DNA of 14,222 nucleotides from assembly GCA_903844785.1 (NCBI GenBank), contig CAIMVB010000324.1, positions 1-14,222 on the forward strand. The letters are read 5' to 3'. The translations under genes were made by a program, and so were the position numbers. Below are positions 14,087-14,222 of this stretch, piece by piece (positions within the stretch are counted from its first letter, which is position 1; the number at the start of each line of letters is the position of its first letter). This DNA is from an uncultured Rhodospirillales bacterium. Its GTDB lineage: Bacteria; Pseudomonadota; Alphaproteobacteria; Acetobacterales; Acetobacteraceae. A model generated the notes under the pieces. The model worked only from the letters and a program-made list of their open reading frames with translations, ran no database searches and had not been told where the DNA came from.

Positions 14087-14222
14087 TCGCATTTTCCGAG
14101 CCGCCAAGTGTTACCACTTGGCTTGAAAATGCTCCGCGTTCAGTCGCATTTTCCGAGCCGCCAAGTGTTACCACTTGGCTTGAAAATGCTCCGCGTTCAG
14201 TCGCATTTTCCGAGCCGCCAAG
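14087..14222. repeat. Tandem 57-bp repeats with internal hairpin, running off the right edge
   Basis: Copies begin at 14087, 14144 and 14201, exactly 57 bp apart; the first two are identical and the third is cut by the window end after 22 bases. Each unit contains a two-part inverted repeat: GCATTTTC with GAAAATGC on the outside (8 bp), and CCAAGTG-TTAC-CACTTGG on the inside (7 bp, 4-nt loop), separated by an asymmetric internal loop. The array starts 9 nt after the DUF484 stop. There is no spacer variation, so it is not a CRISPR array. Confidence 0.92.

Noticed and set aside
13923..14174. Minus-strand gene with 19-residue repeats
   Set aside because: The repeated peptide follows from the 57-bp repeat being a multiple of three, and the frame continues antisense into the DUF484 gene.
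14087..14222. CRISPR array
   Set aside because: The repeat unit is contiguous with no unique spacers; the whole 57-bp unit repeats identically.
1..14222. tRNA, rRNA or riboswitch
   Set aside because: I found no tRNA-like cloverleaf, rRNA segment or riboswitch core in the intergenic regions, which are mostly short.

Overview
The window looks like chromosomal DNA of a flagellated, high-GC alphaproteobacterium, most likely in the Acetobacteraceae (Roseomonas-like). The evidence is FliX divergent from flgI, a sigma-54 flagellar promoter, an alphaproteobacterial DksA that has lost most zinc ligands, and the order priA / small transaldolase / DUF484. This assignment rests on recognising families, not on a database search.

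Layout. 1-618: 3' part of a MobA/MocA-like nucleotidyltransferase running in from the left edge. 629-1906 (-): amidase-signature enzyme. 2001-2845 (+): an unrecognised protein overlapping a small lipoprotein. 2861-4117 (+): MFS transporter. 5891-6868 (+): Gfo/Idh/MocA oxidoreductase. 6953-7303 (+): RidA-family protein, followed by a strong bidirectional terminator. 7392-9246 (-): a flagellar operon flgI-flgJ-flgN-like, read from a near-perfect sigma-54 promoter. 9405-9812 (+): fliX, divergent from it. 9954-10370 (+): dksA. 10397-12619 (-): priA. 12741-14077 (+): small transaldolase overlapping a DUF484 gene. 14087-14222: tandem 57-bp hairpin repeats running off the right edge.

The most unusual part is 4052-5939. 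The MFS and oxidoreductase genes would normally sit 18 nt apart. They are now separated by 1,755 extra bases, flanked by a 133-bp direct repeat (132/133 identical by hand count) of the MFS 3' end plus the oxidoreductase start. The insert is visibly more AT-rich. It carries two tandem minus-strand genes for ~110-residue proteins without signal peptides, which match from memory the aegerolysin-like insecticidal protein Cry34/Gpp34. It also carries the 3' fragment of a divergent MFS homologue. Single-crossover integration of foreign DNA carrying this junction would explain the structure. No transposase or integrase is visible.

How the genes fit together. The flagellar block builds the P-ring (FlgI), supplies rod assembly (FlgJ) and probably a chaperone (FlgN-like). 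FliX is known in Caulobacter to couple assembly to sigma-54-dependent late flagellar transcription. DksA, PriA, transaldolase and DUF484 are housekeeping functions. The aegerolysin-like pair is an accessory cassette with no obvious partner in this window.
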